The position numbers and the translations under genes were made by a program. From Oscillospiraceae bacterium (GTDB lineage Bacteria > Bacillota_A > Clostridia > Oscillospirales > Oscillospiraceae), in the NCBI GenBank assembly GCA_017505505.1, contig JAFVPA010000002.1, positions 1 through 34,080 on the forward strand: DNA of 34,080 bases, written 5' to 3'. Under the pieces are notes generated by a model. The model saw nothing but the letters and a program-made list of their open reading frames with translations. It was not told the DNA's origin and searched no databases. This document shows, piece after piece, positions 7,810-16,402 of the stretch; position 1 is the stretch's first letter, and each line of letters begins with the position of its first letter.

Positions 7810-10227
7810 ATGATCCCAATCCAAAGACCGAATGTCAAAAGCTACCACCCCCAGATGGGGGGCGAGGTCCTTTCCGTGGAAAAGGGCTGGTGCCACTACA
7901 GCCACGAGGGCACCAAGGATTTTCTGGACTATATTACCGCTTATCAGCCGGAGAATAGCGGTGTTTCCTTCGAAGTCCGCACCTACCGGGGCGGGCTGGC
8001 CCGGGTGACGGTGGAATTTGTCAGCGAGACTGCCTTCCGGTTCCGGATGTATCCCGACGGCACCGCCCCGGAACGGACCAACCAGGTCTTCGATTTCCCG
8101 GCGATCGGCAGTGTTTCTGTAGCGGAAGAAGCCTTCTTTCTCACCGCCAAAACGGACCGGTTGACGCTGTTCTTCCGCAAATGCCCCTGGGAGATGCGCG
8201 TCGAACTGGACGGGCAGCTGCTGACCCTGGAACAGATCAAAGACCATAACGTGGACCAGAAATACAAAGCCATCCCTGTGGGCTTCACCCGGGATGGCAG
8301 CGGTAAGGTCCTCAATGTCTTTGAGACCATGTATTTATACAGTGATGAGCAGTTTTACGGCTTCGGGGAAAAGTTCGATTCTTTTGACAAACGGGGAAAG
8401 ACCGTCACCGTCTGGCAGCGGGATGCCCAGTCCACCAATTCGGACATTTCCTATAAGGGCATGCCCTATTTTATGAGCAATTACGGCTACTCCATTCTGA
8501 TGAACACCTTCACCAGAACCCATTTCAATATGGGTGCCACCTCCGGTGTCAGCTACACCATGGAGGCCGAGGACGCTTATTTGGATTACTATATGTTCTG
8601 CAACCGGGACCCCAAGGGCCTCCTGCGGGACTACACCGCCCTCTCCGGCCGCTCCGCCATGATCCCCCGGTGGGCCTTCGGCTTCTGGATGTCCCGGATG
8701 AGCTACATGTGCCGGGCCGAACTGGAACAGATCGTAGCGCAGATGCAGCAGTTCGGCATGAGTGTGGATGTGATCCACATCGATGCCTGGCAGCCCAATT
8801 TCGAGGACAGCTTCCTGCCCAGCGGCACGGCGGAACTACTCAGCTTCGACGAAAAGCGGTTCCCGGACCCGGAGGGCATGATCCGTTCCTTACGGGAAAA
8901 GGGCATTCGCCTTTCCCTGTGGATGTTCCCCTATGTCCAGGCCATCGACCCGGAGGGCCGTATCTCCATGCAGTTTAAGACCCTGGCAGACCGGGGCTAT
9001 CTGGTGAAGGGCCCCGACGGGAAGCCCCGGATCTTCTCCCCCGGCGAGGGGGATGTGGACGCCTGGAAGGTGGCCGCCCTGGACTTCACCAATCCCGAAC
9101 TGGTTGCCTACATGAAGAGCCGCATCAAACGGCTGATGCACATGGGCGTAGGCGTTATGAAGACCGACTTTTCCGAGGAATTGCCGGAAGACTCCGTCTT
9201 CTTCGACGGCTCCACCGGACTGGAAAGCCACAATAGATATCCCCTGCTCTATGCAAAGACCATTTACGAAGCCTCCTGGGAGGCCAAGGAGGAGCTGGGC
9301 GAAAAGGCCCTCCTCTGGGGCCGCAGCGGCTACGCCGGCAGCCAGAACTATCCCGCCAACTGGGCCGGGGATTCCTCCGCCTCCAAAAATAATCTCCACA
9401 GCCTTCTCACCGGCGGACTGAACATGGGCATCAGCGGCGTTTCCTTCTGGGGCTTTGACATCGGCGGCTTTTATAACTGCGACTATTCCGGCACCCGTGT
9501 CATCCCGGAGGACGAGGAATACATCCGCTCTGTCCAGATGGGCCTCATGAGTCCCCTGAGCCGCAGCCACGGCCAGTCCACGCCCCGGGAGCCTTGGGTC
9601 TATTCCGAAACTGCTCAGAAAGCCTTCCTGAAGATCAACAAGCTCCGCTACCGGATGCTCCCCTATCTCTACAGCACCGCCTACGAGACCGTCCGGGAGG
9701 GCATCCCCATGATGCGCTCCATGCTGCTGGAATACCCCGGGGACCGGAATGTATGGAATCTCTCCACCCAGTACATGCTGGGCGGCAATCTGCTGGTGGC
9801 CCCGGTCTTCGACCAGCCGAGGCACCATATCTACCTGCCCAAGGGCAGCTGGGTCGATCTGGAGACCGGTGCCCGGGTGACAGGCGGCGACTGGATCACC
9901 TATCCCAAACAGATCGATGTGATCCCCCTGTTCCTGCGGGAGAATACCATGCTGCCCCTGCTGAAAACCGCCCCGCTGCATATCGAAGATAAAAACTTCG
10001 AAGATCTGGAGCTGGTCCTGAACATCACGGACACCATCGACCAGCCCTTCTACGACGACGGCGTGGAAGGCCATTTCCGGTCCACTTTGCGGGATGGTCG
10101 GCTGGATATTACTGTTCAAAGCATCCCGGCCGGGCACTTCCGCATCTACGCCCCCACCGAGATACGGGAGCTATGGGTCAACGGAGAACTGCGAACCACC
10201 TGTATGGACAATTGTTTTGATTATTGA
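7810..10227 (+). CDS. Glycoside hydrolase family 31 (alpha-glucosidase / alpha-xylosidase type)
   Basis: This 805-residue retaining alpha-glycosidase probably acts on alpha-xylosides or alpha-glucosides in the cytoplasm, as no signal peptide is visible. The N-terminal beta-sandwich is followed by the TIM barrel. The nucleophile lies in MKTDFSEELPED (D453) and the acid/base aspartate in GYAGSQNYPANWAGD (D521). Both contexts resemble the alpha-xylosidase YicI more than maltase-type enzymes. SFWGFDIGGF and beta-sandwich C-terminal domains complete the family layout. I chose the ATG at 7810 because AAAGGAG lies eight bases upstream; an in-frame GTG at 7801 overlaps that site. The gene stands alone between two minus-strand surface-glycan cassettes and keeps the high-GC composition of the chromosome. 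Confidence 0.93.
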   Translation: MIPIQRPNVKSYHPQMGGEVLSVEKGWCHYSHEGTKDFLDYITAYQPENSGVSFEVRTYRGGLARVTVEFVSETAFRFRMYPDGTAPERTNQVFDFPAIGSVSVAEEAFFLTAKTDRLTLFFRKCPWEMRVELDGQLLTLEQIKDHNVDQKYKAIPVGFTRDGSGKVLNVFETMYLYSDEQFYGFGEKFDSFDKRGKTVTVWQRDAQSTNSDISYKGMPYFMSNYGYSILMNTFTRTHFNMGATSGVSYTMEAEDAYLDYYMFCNRDPKGLLRDYTALSGRSAMIPRWAFGFWMSRMSYMCRAELEQIVAQMQQFGMSVDVIHIDAWQPNFEDSFLPSGTAELLSFDEKRFPDPEGMIRSLREKGIRLSLWMFPYVQAIDPEGRISMQFKTLADRGYLVKGPDGKPRIFSPGEGDVDAWKVAALDFTNPELVAYMKSRIKRLMHMGVGVMKTDFSEELPEDSVFFDGSTGLESHNRYPLLYAKTIYEASWEAKEELGEKALLWGRSGYAGSQNYPANWAGDSSASKNNLHSLLTGGLNMGISGVSFWGFDIGGFYNCDYSGTRVIPEDEEYIRSVQMGLMSPLSRSHGQSTPREPWVYSETAQKAFLKINKLRYRMLPYLYSTAYETVREGIPMMRSMLLEYPGDRNVWNLSTQYMLGGNLLVAPVFDQPRHHIYLPKGSWVDLETGARVTGGDWITYPKQIDVIPLFLRENTMLPLLKTAPLHIEDKNFEDLELVLNITDTIDQPFYDDGVEGHFRSTLRDGRLDITVQSIPAGHFRIYAPTEIRELWVNGELRTTCMDNCFDY

Positions 10228-10230
10228 CCA

Positions 10231-10271
10231 AAAAGCGTCAGCTCTGGCACTTACGCAGAGCTGACGCTTTT
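10231..10271. terminator. Bidirectional terminator between GH31 and the gtrB-like gene
   Basis: A perfect 16-bp stem including A4/T4 ends (10231-10246 with 10256-10271) around a 9-base loop. It serves the plus-strand GH31 gene and the minus-strand glycosyltransferase operon that converge here. Confidence 0.9.
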
Positions 10272-10286
10272 GTATAGAAAAGAGTT

Positions 10287-11261
10287 TTAACGGTCAGGGT
10301 TCTCTGTACGGTCTTCTACAATGAACCTGGGTCTTGCTTTTGTCTCAAGATAAATCTTTCCCACATATTCTCCGATTACACCAAGAGAGATCAGCTGGAT
10401 ACCGCCTAAGAAGCAAACCACGATCACGCTGCTGGCCCATCCAGGAACCGCATTTCCGGCAAAAAAAGATATCAAAGCATATATGATCAACAAAAAAGCA
10501 ACCAGTGAAATGCTTATACCCAGCCCTGTGATCAACCGGATCGGTTTGATGCTCAAGCTGGTAATTCCATCAAAGGCCAATGCCAGCATTTTCTTTAACG
10601 GATAGTGGCTCTCGCCGGCAATACGCTCATGCCTTTCGTAGTATACGGATGTGCTTTTGAAGCCCACCAACGGAAACATGCCTCGCAGATAAATATTGAC
10701 CTCTTCAAATTTCGAGAATTCCTCCAGAACACGTGACGAAACCAGGCGGTAGTCTGCATGGTTGAACACCACATCTGCACCCATCCATTTCAACAAACGG
10801 TAGAACCCTTCCGCTGTGACGCGTTTGAAAAATGTATCCGTTTCCCGTTTGCTGCGAACGCCATATACGATTTCAGCCCCATCCAGATAGGCATCCACCA
10901 TAGCATCCATGGCATTGATATCATCCTGCCCGTCGCAGTCGATCGAGATCGTGATATCGCAGTTTCCTTTTGCTTCCATCAATCCTGCAAGCAGCGCATT
11001 TTGATGGCCTCTGTTTCGGCTCAAGGAGATCCCCCGATACCGTTTGTCCTTTTGGGCCAGCGATTGAATGATATCCCATGTTCCATCCTTGCTTCCATCA
11101 TTGGTAAAAAGGATTCTGCTATCCGGGCTTATCTTCCCTTTTTTCGCCAAGTCGTTTATTTTATCAAGAAACAGATGGGCAGTAAGCGGCAAAACCTTCT
11201 CCTCATTATAACAAGGAATCACAATATATAATACCGGCTTTTCCCTTGCAGTCATCTCCAT
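10287..11261 (-). CDS. GT2 polyprenyl-phosphate glycosyltransferase (GtrB/DPM1-like)
   Basis: This 324-residue family 2 glycosyltransferase would transfer a sugar from a nucleotide donor to undecaprenyl phosphate on the cytoplasmic face. The N-terminal GT-A domain shows YIVIPCYNEEK, TNDGSKDGT, RNRGHQNALLAG and the metal-binding DCDGQDD (D108, D110). Two hydrophobic segments near the C-terminus (about 240-300) anchor it, matching GtrB-type proteins rather than soluble DPM synthases. It lies 48 bases downstream of a polytopic GT-C-like gene on the same strand, the usual partner of GtrB: one loads the lipid carrier, the other transfers the sugar outside. The DNA is AT-richer than its neighbours. 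Confidence 0.9.
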   Translation of the reverse strand: MEMTAREKPVLYIVIPCYNEEKVLPLTAHLFLDKINDLAKKGKISPDSRILFTNDGSKDGTWDIIQSLAQKDKRYRGISLSRNRGHQNALLAGLMEAKGNCDITISIDCDGQDDINAMDAMVDAYLDGAEIVYGVRSKRETDTFFKRVTAEGFYRLLKWMGADVVFNHADYRLVSSRVLEEFSKFEEVNIYLRGMFPLVGFKSTSVYYERHERIAGESHYPLKKMLALAFDGITSLSIKPIRLITGLGISISLVAFLLIIYALISFFAGNAVPGWASSVIVVCFLGGIQLISLGVIGEYVGKIYLETKARPRFIVEDRTENPDR

Positions 11262-11309
11262 TTTTTATCATCCCTTCCGATAAAAACCGCAGTTACAAAA
11301 GTATTTGTC

Positions 11310-12800
11310 TTAATGCGACAATCCTAAATGATATTTCTCATTCATTTCCATGGTAGGCACAACAGTCGTTTCTATCATTACACTGGTCAAACCATGCTCA
11401 TGCAGAGAGTGTGCTATGCCGTTTCCCTCCGGGAACGGCCAATTTCCTTCCTTTTCCGAAACGGGAACATATAGAATCGTCTCTTTTTTTCCTTCTCTGT
11501 CTGCCTGCAGAATCTGCCCGATCACATCATTGCATACCTGCTTGCATATCCGCGTATCGATATTGCCCATATTCCCTTCTTTAAAAGTCTGTCCCGGAGT
11601 ATTCGCACTGGAAACGAGAATACAGATCAACACAGGCAGAACAGTAAGGATCTTCGGCATCCTTTTTACCAGGAAGCACAGTGCCATCATCACCAGCAGG
11701 AACAGGTAGAAATACAGGCCAAACCGATATTCCGTACGGTTTGCAAAAGACCAGCCAACCTTCACCACCAGCACTACGATATAAAGAAACAGCGCCGCGC
11801 CGCAAATGCTGATTTCCAGAACAAGACCCCATAACGTCTTGGCCTCCGCAGTCTTCCGTTCAAAAAAGCCTGTCCCCAAACCCACAGCAAGAATCACGAA
11901 CGAAACCAAAAGGAACATTTTGCCACAATATCCGGTCACATTCAAAAGACACTGCAGCGTATAGGTCACGCTGGTCCGCAAGGATTCTGACGTATCGGCA
12001 AAGGTTGCTCTTCCACCCGACAGTTCGAATATCGCACTGACAAACCACATCAGTAAAATGCCGAAATGCAGGCCGTTGTTCTGCAGGGCCTTCCAGAGAC
12101 CGTTTTTCTGCTTTATTGCATTGATCCCAGATAAAAGGATCCTACAGCCGGAAAATGCCGCCAGTATACCGCTAGCCGGCAGGTTCGAAAAGATCGCCAT
12201 ATACAAAGCAAAGACGAACAGCCCTTTCAGGACCATATTACCGTTGCTCCAAAATTCTTCAAACCGATCATTTTTGATCATGATCATAACCAGAGAAGCA
12301 TTTAACAGGGACGGGATCAGATAGAAGAAATAGCAGGTAACATCCCAGCAGTAAAACATATACTCGTTGTTCGTTTCTCCAGCCCGAAACGCCAAGAAAT
12401 GAAAAACAAAAAATACGCTGGAAATAACGACCGTTGTTCCATCTGTCAAGCGAAACACGCGCTTGACCAACTGCGCAAAGCAGATCATGTACGCCACGAT
12501 AAACAGGCTTACCGTAAAAGCTGCGCCAACCGTTATCGCTCCAATGTAATCCCCTGTCAGCGGATACAGCAGGTGAACCGCTGCAGTGGAAACAATCGGC
12601 ATAAAGAACTCAGGCAGCACTCTTGCAGGGTTCCAGTCTCCCCACATAGGAAATGCTCTGCGTACATGTGCGACGAACTGCCAATCATCCGCGTCATATA
12701 TCACCAGTGGATGGATCTCCACAAACCATACATACATGAATAAAAATACGAACACGTACCAGCCCAATAAGATGCTGATTTTATTATTTCTTTTTTGCAT
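11310..12800 (-). CDS. Polytopic membrane protein, probable GT-C-like partner of the GtrB-like enzyme
   Basis: This 496-residue membrane protein has about eleven hydrophobic segments and a short soluble C-terminus. After the first helix it carries IYDADDWQFV (D36, D38, D39), an acidic motif in the position where GT-C enzymes bind their lipid-phosphate-sugar donor. With the adjacent gtrB-like gene I infer that it transfers the lipid-linked sugar to a surface polymer. I do not recognise a named family, and the acceptor is unknown. The ATG (12798-12800) has AGAGG eight bases upstream. Eighty-two bases separate it from the methyltransferase gene on the same strand, so read-through from that gene is possible. 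Composition is AT-richer than the flanking housekeeping genes, suggesting acquisition by transfer. Confidence 0.6.
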   Translation of the reverse strand: MQKRNNKISILLGWYVFVFLFMYVWFVEIHPLVIYDADDWQFVAHVRRAFPMWGDWNPARVLPEFFMPIVSTAAVHLLYPLTGDYIGAITVGAAFTVSLFIVAYMICFAQLVKRVFRLTDGTTVVISSVFFVFHFLAFRAGETNNEYMFYCWDVTCYFFYLIPSLLNASLVMIMIKNDRFEEFWSNGNMVLKGLFVFALYMAIFSNLPASGILAAFSGCRILLSGINAIKQKNGLWKALQNNGLHFGILLMWFVSAIFELSGGRATFADTSESLRTSVTYTLQCLLNVTGYCGKMFLLVSFVILAVGLGTGFFERKTAEAKTLWGLVLEISICGAALFLYIVVLVVKVGWSFANRTEYRFGLYFYLFLLVMMALCFLVKRMPKILTVLPVLICILVSSANTPGQTFKEGNMGNIDTRICKQVCNDVIGQILQADREGKKETILYVPVSEKEGNWPFPEGNGIAHSLHEHGLTSVMIETTVVPTMEMNEKYHLGLSH

Positions 12801-12881
12801 AGCATAAACCTCTTTCTAAGCAGTTCTTTCTGTTTCAGAAATGCTGCATCCGGGTATCTTCTTTAAACCGGCCATGGCGCT

Positions 12882-14246
12882 TTACCCTGTATTTCCCATT
12901 TTTTGAACCAACGTTACAACACTCTCCACATGGCTGCATCTTGGGAACAGATCCGCCGCCATGGCGTTTTTCAGTTGGTATCCCCGTTCCTTCAGCAGCG
13001 CCACATCCCGTGACAGGGTCGCCGGGTCGCAGGAAACGTAGACGATGCGCCGGGGAGCCATGCGGTGCAGGGCTTCGATGGTGTCGGCGTTCAGGCCCTT
13101 CCGGGGCGGGTCCACCACTACCACATCGGGACGGATGCCTTTTGCTTCCAGTTCCAGCGCCGCCTGGCCCGCATCGCCGCAGAAGAACTCCGCGTTTTCG
13201 ATGCCGTTGCGTCTGGCGTTGTCTTTGGCATCCTCCACCGCCTGGGGGATGACCTCCACGCCCATGACCTTTCCGGCAGCAGAAGCCATCGCCAGGGTGA
13301 TGGTGCCCACGCCGCAGTACAGGTCCAGCACCAGATCATCCTTCGTGATTTCGGCCTGCTCAATAGCAGCCCGGTACAGCCGCTGGGCCTGGTGGTGGTT
13401 CACCTGGTAGAAGGACCGGGCGGACAGACGGAAGTTCAGGCCGCAGAGGGTATCCTCAATAAAGCCGGGGCCATGAAGGGTGATAAATTTATCCCCAAGG
13501 ATGGTGTTCCCCTTTTTCGTATTCACCGACAGCACCAGGGTGGTGAAGCCGGGGATTTTTTTCAGCCGTTTCAGCAGTTCTTCCACCTTGGGCAGCCTGT
13601 CCCCGTTGCAGACCAGGCACACCAGGATCTGCCCGGACACCACACCCCGGCGGACATAGATATGCCGCAGCAGGCCCTTATGGGCAATTTCGTCATAGAC
13701 CGCCACCCGGTATTGGTTGACATAATCCATCACCGCATCCTTGACGGCATCGGTTTCCTCCGGCAGGATCAGGCAGCGTTTGTTCTCCACCACCTCGTGG
13801 GTCCCGGCCCGGAAGAAGCCGGCGTAAGCCTTGCCCTTCTTCGCCGCCACGGGATACTGGGCCTTGTTGCGGTAGCCGTAGCAGGTGGGGGCAGACAAAA
13901 TGGGGACCTCCGTCAGATTTTCTCCGCCCATGCGGTTTAAGTTATTCTTCACCCGCTCCGCCTTCAGCCGGGACTCTTCTTCGTAATCCATATGCCAGAA
14001 ATCGCAGCCGCCGCAGAGCTTGGCCACGGGGCACTCCCGGTTACAGCGGTGAGGGGACTTTTCCAGAATTTCCACGATTTTCCCCGCCGCCCAGGTCTTT
14101 TGAGCCTTTTCAATGCGGACCCGGACCTTCTCCCCGGCGATGGCATTGGGAATAAACACCGCACAGCCCTCAATATGGGCCACACCCTGTCCCTCGGCGG
14201 TATAGTCGGTGACAGTGGTTTCGTAAATTTGATTTTTAATCAGCAT
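12882..14246 (-). CDS. rlmCD: 23S rRNA (uracil-5-)-methyltransferase, RlmCD/RumA family
   Basis: This 454-residue S-adenosylmethionine-dependent enzyme makes 5-methyluridine in 23S rRNA. An N-terminal TRAM domain (about 1-60) is followed by iron-sulfur cysteines C72, C78 and C81 in CPVAKLCGGC, with the fourth ligand probably in ENKRCLILPEE. The methyltransferase domain shows FYQVNHHQA, DLYCGVGTITL, VVDPPRKG and the catalytic cysteine in YVSCDPATLSRD. Firmicutes homologues modify one or both E. coli sites (U747/U1939), so the exact position cannot be told from sequence. The ATG is nine bases after GGAGG. Family B repeat copy 2 lies between it and the upstream GNAT gene. Confidence 0.92.
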   Translation of the reverse strand: MLIKNQIYETTVTDYTAEGQGVAHIEGCAVFIPNAIAGEKVRVRIEKAQKTWAAGKIVEILEKSPHRCNRECPVAKLCGGCDFWHMDYEEESRLKAERVKNNLNRMGGENLTEVPILSAPTCYGYRNKAQYPVAAKKGKAYAGFFRAGTHEVVENKRCLILPEETDAVKDAVMDYVNQYRVAVYDEIAHKGLLRHIYVRRGVVSGQILVCLVCNGDRLPKVEELLKRLKKIPGFTTLVLSVNTKKGNTILGDKFITLHGPGFIEDTLCGLNFRLSARSFYQVNHHQAQRLYRAAIEQAEITKDDLVLDLYCGVGTITLAMASAAGKVMGVEVIPQAVEDAKDNARRNGIENAEFFCGDAGQAALELEAKGIRPDVVVVDPPRKGLNADTIEALHRMAPRRIVYVSCDPATLSRDVALLKERGYQLKNAMAADLFPRCSHVESVVTLVQKMGNTG

Positions 14247-14267
14247 AAGAGGGTTCCTCCAATTCTT

Positions 14268-14386
14268 GGCCCCTTCCCTGAGGGGGCCGGCACGGCTTTC
14301 GCCGTGACTGGGGAGAGTACCGTTCGTTATCAGGACACTCCCTCCGACCCGCCCTCCGGCGGGCCACCTCCCTCAGAGAGGGAGGC
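14268..14386. repeat. Family B palindromic intergenic element, copy 2
   Basis: Same plan as the element at 1330-1453: GGCCCC..GGGGCC left hairpin, GGCACGGC..GCCGTG hairpin, GGGGAGAGT and ACACTCCCTCC in the middle, GCCCTCCGGCGGGC palindrome and right-end CCTCCCTC..GAGGGAGGC. It separates two minus-strand genes. Confidence 0.8.
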
Positions 14387-14396
14387 AAGCACGGAC

Positions 14397-14864
14397 TCAT
14401 AAAATATATTCCATACCAATTTTCTGGGGCTTCAGGCCGCATTTTTCGTAAAACCGCATAGCGCCCTCATTGCCGCACCAGACGTTCAGGGTCACGGCCT
14501 GACAGCCCAGTTCCCGGGCATAGTCCAGTGTTCTTTCGTACAGCACCTTGGCAACACCTTTGCCCCGCATGGTCTCATCCACGCACAAATCGTCAATATA
14601 CAGCACCTTCCGGTCGCAAAGGACGGGGTCGTTTTCGGTAATCTGCAGGATGCAGAAGCAGTAGCCCAGCAGCTTTCCATTTTCCACCGCGCAGAGAATG
14701 GGGCGGTCAGGGTCTTTCAGCAGTTCCTCCAGCGCAGCCTCGTCATATTTCTGGGCCCCGCTGCGGAACAGGTCCGGGCGGATCTGGTGGTGGACTTCCC
14801 CTACCTGCTGCAGCAGGTCAATCATACCGGGAATGTCCCGGGCATCGGCAAAACGGATTTCCAT
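14397..14864 (-). CDS. GNAT-family N-acetyltransferase
   Basis: This 155-residue acetyl-CoA-dependent acetyltransferase has the full GNAT fold. The beta-4 strand is VLYIDDLCV, followed by the acetyl-CoA pyrophosphate loop RGKGVAKVLY and then NEGAMRFYEKCGLKPQ, which is typical of motif B. The start is the ATG at 14862-14864 with AGGAAA seven bases upstream; an upstream extension to 14912 lacks a ribosome-binding site. The substrate cannot be inferred. It is upstream of the methyltransferase gene on the same strand, separated by a family B repeat. Confidence 0.88.
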   Translation of the reverse strand: MEIRFADARDIPGMIDLLQQVGEVHHQIRPDLFRSGAQKYDEAALEELLKDPDRPILCAVENGKLLGYCFCILQITENDPVLCDRKVLYIDDLCVDETMRGKGVAKVLYERTLDYARELGCQAVTLNVWCGNEGAMRFYEKCGLKPQKIGMEYIL

Positions 14865-14912
14865 ATCTGGTTTCCTTTCTTTACGGTAACAGCACCAAAA
14901 TCCACACGCCAT

Positions 14913-15048
14913 TGTAGGGCGGGGTCACGACCCCGCCGACGTACCTTTGATTTTGGTTTTGCATCGCATTTTTATATTTGGTATCGTACACGCTCGTCCC
15001 CCGGCAAACATCGTTACCGGGCCGGCGGGGTCATGACCCCGCCCTACA
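14913..15048. repeat. Family A palindromic element, GGGGTCATGACCCC type
   Basis: Left end TGTAGGGCGGGGTCACGACCCCGCC and right end GGCGGGGTCATGACCCCGCCCTACA are each hairpins and are complementary to each other. They enclose about 85 bases that code for nothing visible. The element lies between the divergently transcribed GNAT and radical SAM genes. Confidence 0.8.
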
Positions 15049-15128
15049 TTCCCTGTTGTGAAGAAAGCAAATGGATAACAGTATAATAATTTATCATATC
15101 ACAAAAATCCCCCATCGTAAAGCCGGGG

Positions 15129-15157
15129 TTGAGAAAAGTCTGAAAAACTGCTATGAT
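15129..15157 (+). promoter_or_regulatory. Promoter of the PflX-like gene
   Basis: TTGAGA (15129-15134), a 17-base spacer and TATGAT (15152-15157). The expected start near 15164 leaves a leader of about 15 bases, just enough for the AAAGGA ribosome-binding site. Confidence 0.8.
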
Positions 15158-15178
15158 ACGGGCAAAGGATGTGTTTTT

Positions 15179-16036
15179 ATGGATTATGTCAACTGCGAAC
15201 TCTGTCCCCGGCGGTGCGGGGCCGACCGGACCCGGGGGCAGACCGGCTTCTGCGGCTGTCCCGATACAGCCCTGGTTGCAAAAAGTATGCTCCACAAATG
15301 GGAGGAACCGGCCCTGGCAGGAAAAGGCGGCAGCGGCGCGGTGTTTTTCGGCGGCTGCACCCTGCGGTGCAGATACTGCCAGAATGCCGCCATCAGCGGC
15401 GGGGCTGTGGGGCAGGCCATGGACAGTGCCCAGCTTCGGCAGCTTTTCGAAGATCTGATCGTCCGGGGCGCGGAGAATATTGATCTGGTGACCCCCACCC
15501 ACTTCCTGCCTACCATTCTGCCTGCCCTGACCCCAAAGCTTCCCGTCCCCGTGGTGTACAACTGCGGCGGCTATGAGCGGGTGGAGACTCTGCGGGAGTT
15601 GGAGGGCAAAGTGGACATCTACCTGCCTGACCTGAAATATTCCGAAGCCCGGTTGGCCAAGGCCCTCTCCGGGGCGGCGGATTATTTTCCCCGGGCAAAA
15701 GCTGCTATCCGGGAGATGGTCCGGCAGACCGGCCCGGTGCAGTGGGAGGGGGCCCGTGTAGTCCGAGGCACCATCATCCGCCACCTGATCCTCCCCGGCC
15801 ATGTGGACAATTCCCTGAAGGTCCTGGACTGGATCGGCAGCACCTTCGCCCCGGGAGAGGTACTGGTAAGCCTGATGCGGCAGTACACCCCCATGGGAAA
15901 CCTCCCCGCTCCTCTGGACCGCCGGGTAACGGACGCGGAATACGACGCGGTGTTAAGCTGGATGTATTTAAATGAACTGGAAGGCTTCACCCAGGAGGCG
16001 GAAGCGGCGGATGTTGGGTTTATCCCGGATTTCTGA
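15179..16036 (+). CDS. PflX-like radical SAM protein
   Basis: This 285-residue radical S-adenosylmethionine protein is related to pyruvate-formate-lyase activating enzymes (the COG1313/PflX group). The radical SAM cluster motif is CTLRCRYC (C60, C64, C67), preceded by VFFGGC and followed by QNAAIS, typical of the group. An N-terminal cysteine set (C6, C9, C13, C25, in CELCPRRC and GFCGC) suggests a second metal site. The ATG at 15179 has AAAGGA nine bases upstream and follows its own promoter; an upstream in-frame ATG (15071) precedes that promoter and is unlikely. No glycyl-radical enzyme gene is in the window, so a partner cannot be named. Confidence 0.9.
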   Translation: MDYVNCELCPRRCGADRTRGQTGFCGCPDTALVAKSMLHKWEEPALAGKGGSGAVFFGGCTLRCRYCQNAAISGGAVGQAMDSAQLRQLFEDLIVRGAENIDLVTPTHFLPTILPALTPKLPVPVVYNCGGYERVETLRELEGKVDIYLPDLKYSEARLAKALSGAADYFPRAKAAIREMVRQTGPVQWEGARVVRGTIIRHLILPGHVDNSLKVLDWIGSTFAPGEVLVSLMRQYTPMGNLPAPLDRRVTDAEYDAVLSWMYLNELEGFTQEAEAADVGFIPDF

Positions 16037-16044
16037 TTGCAACA

Positions 16045-16341
16045 GTAGGGCGGGCTGCCCTCAGCCCGCCGCAGACTGTCAATAAAACCTGTGGCACTGG
16101 AGCGCCCAAGCCTTCTCCTTGAGGAGAAGGTGGCCCGCTGGGCCGGATGAGGTGTTGCAATGTTACGAATTTGCCCAAGGATGGTTGAAAACGAAACCTT
16201 CCATCGCACACCTCATCAGTCAGCTAACGCTGACAGCTTCTCCTCAAGGAGAAGCCTTCACTCTGATATACCTTTTTCAACAGTCCGCCGCCACTGGAGC
16301 ATTCTGCAAAAATGCGGCGGCTTGAAGGCAAGCCGCCCTAC
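16045..16341. repeat. Family A element interrupted by another palindromic element
   Basis: The left end GTAGGGCGGGCTGCCC..GCCCGCC and right end GCGGCGGCTTG..GCCGCCCTAC are typical family A ends, but nearly 300 bases apart. Most of the interior is a different element (16108-16256). No gene is visible in the 16037-16402 gap apart from these repeats and the terminator at its right edge. Confidence 0.7.
16108..16256. repeat. Nested palindromic element with CCTTCTCC ends
   Basis: The left hairpin CCTTCTCCTTGAGGAGAAGG (16111-16130) and right hairpin GCTTCTCCTCAAGGAGAAGC (16236-16255) are themselves near complements. GATGAGGTG and CACCTCATC form an inner pair, and TCAGCTAACGCTGA a small hairpin. 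The element lies wholly inside a family A copy. Confidence 0.7.
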
Positions 16342-16366
16342 CGCAAGCCCCAGAGCCTTCCCCTGC

Positions 16367-16396
16367 AAAAACCCGGGCTGCCAGTGGCAGCCCGGG
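16367..16396 (-). terminator. Intrinsic terminator of the nrdR operon
   Basis: A perfect 11-bp stem CCCGGGCTGCC / GGCAGCCCGGG with a 3-base loop (16372-16396) is followed on the minus strand by TTTTT. It lies just past the end of the SdpI-like gene. Confidence 0.88.
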
Positions 16397-16402
16397 TACA
16401 AT

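Noticed and set aside
8890..10137. 415-codon minus-strand frame opposite the GH31 gene
   Set aside because: Antisense shadow of a gene with intact catalytic aspartates.
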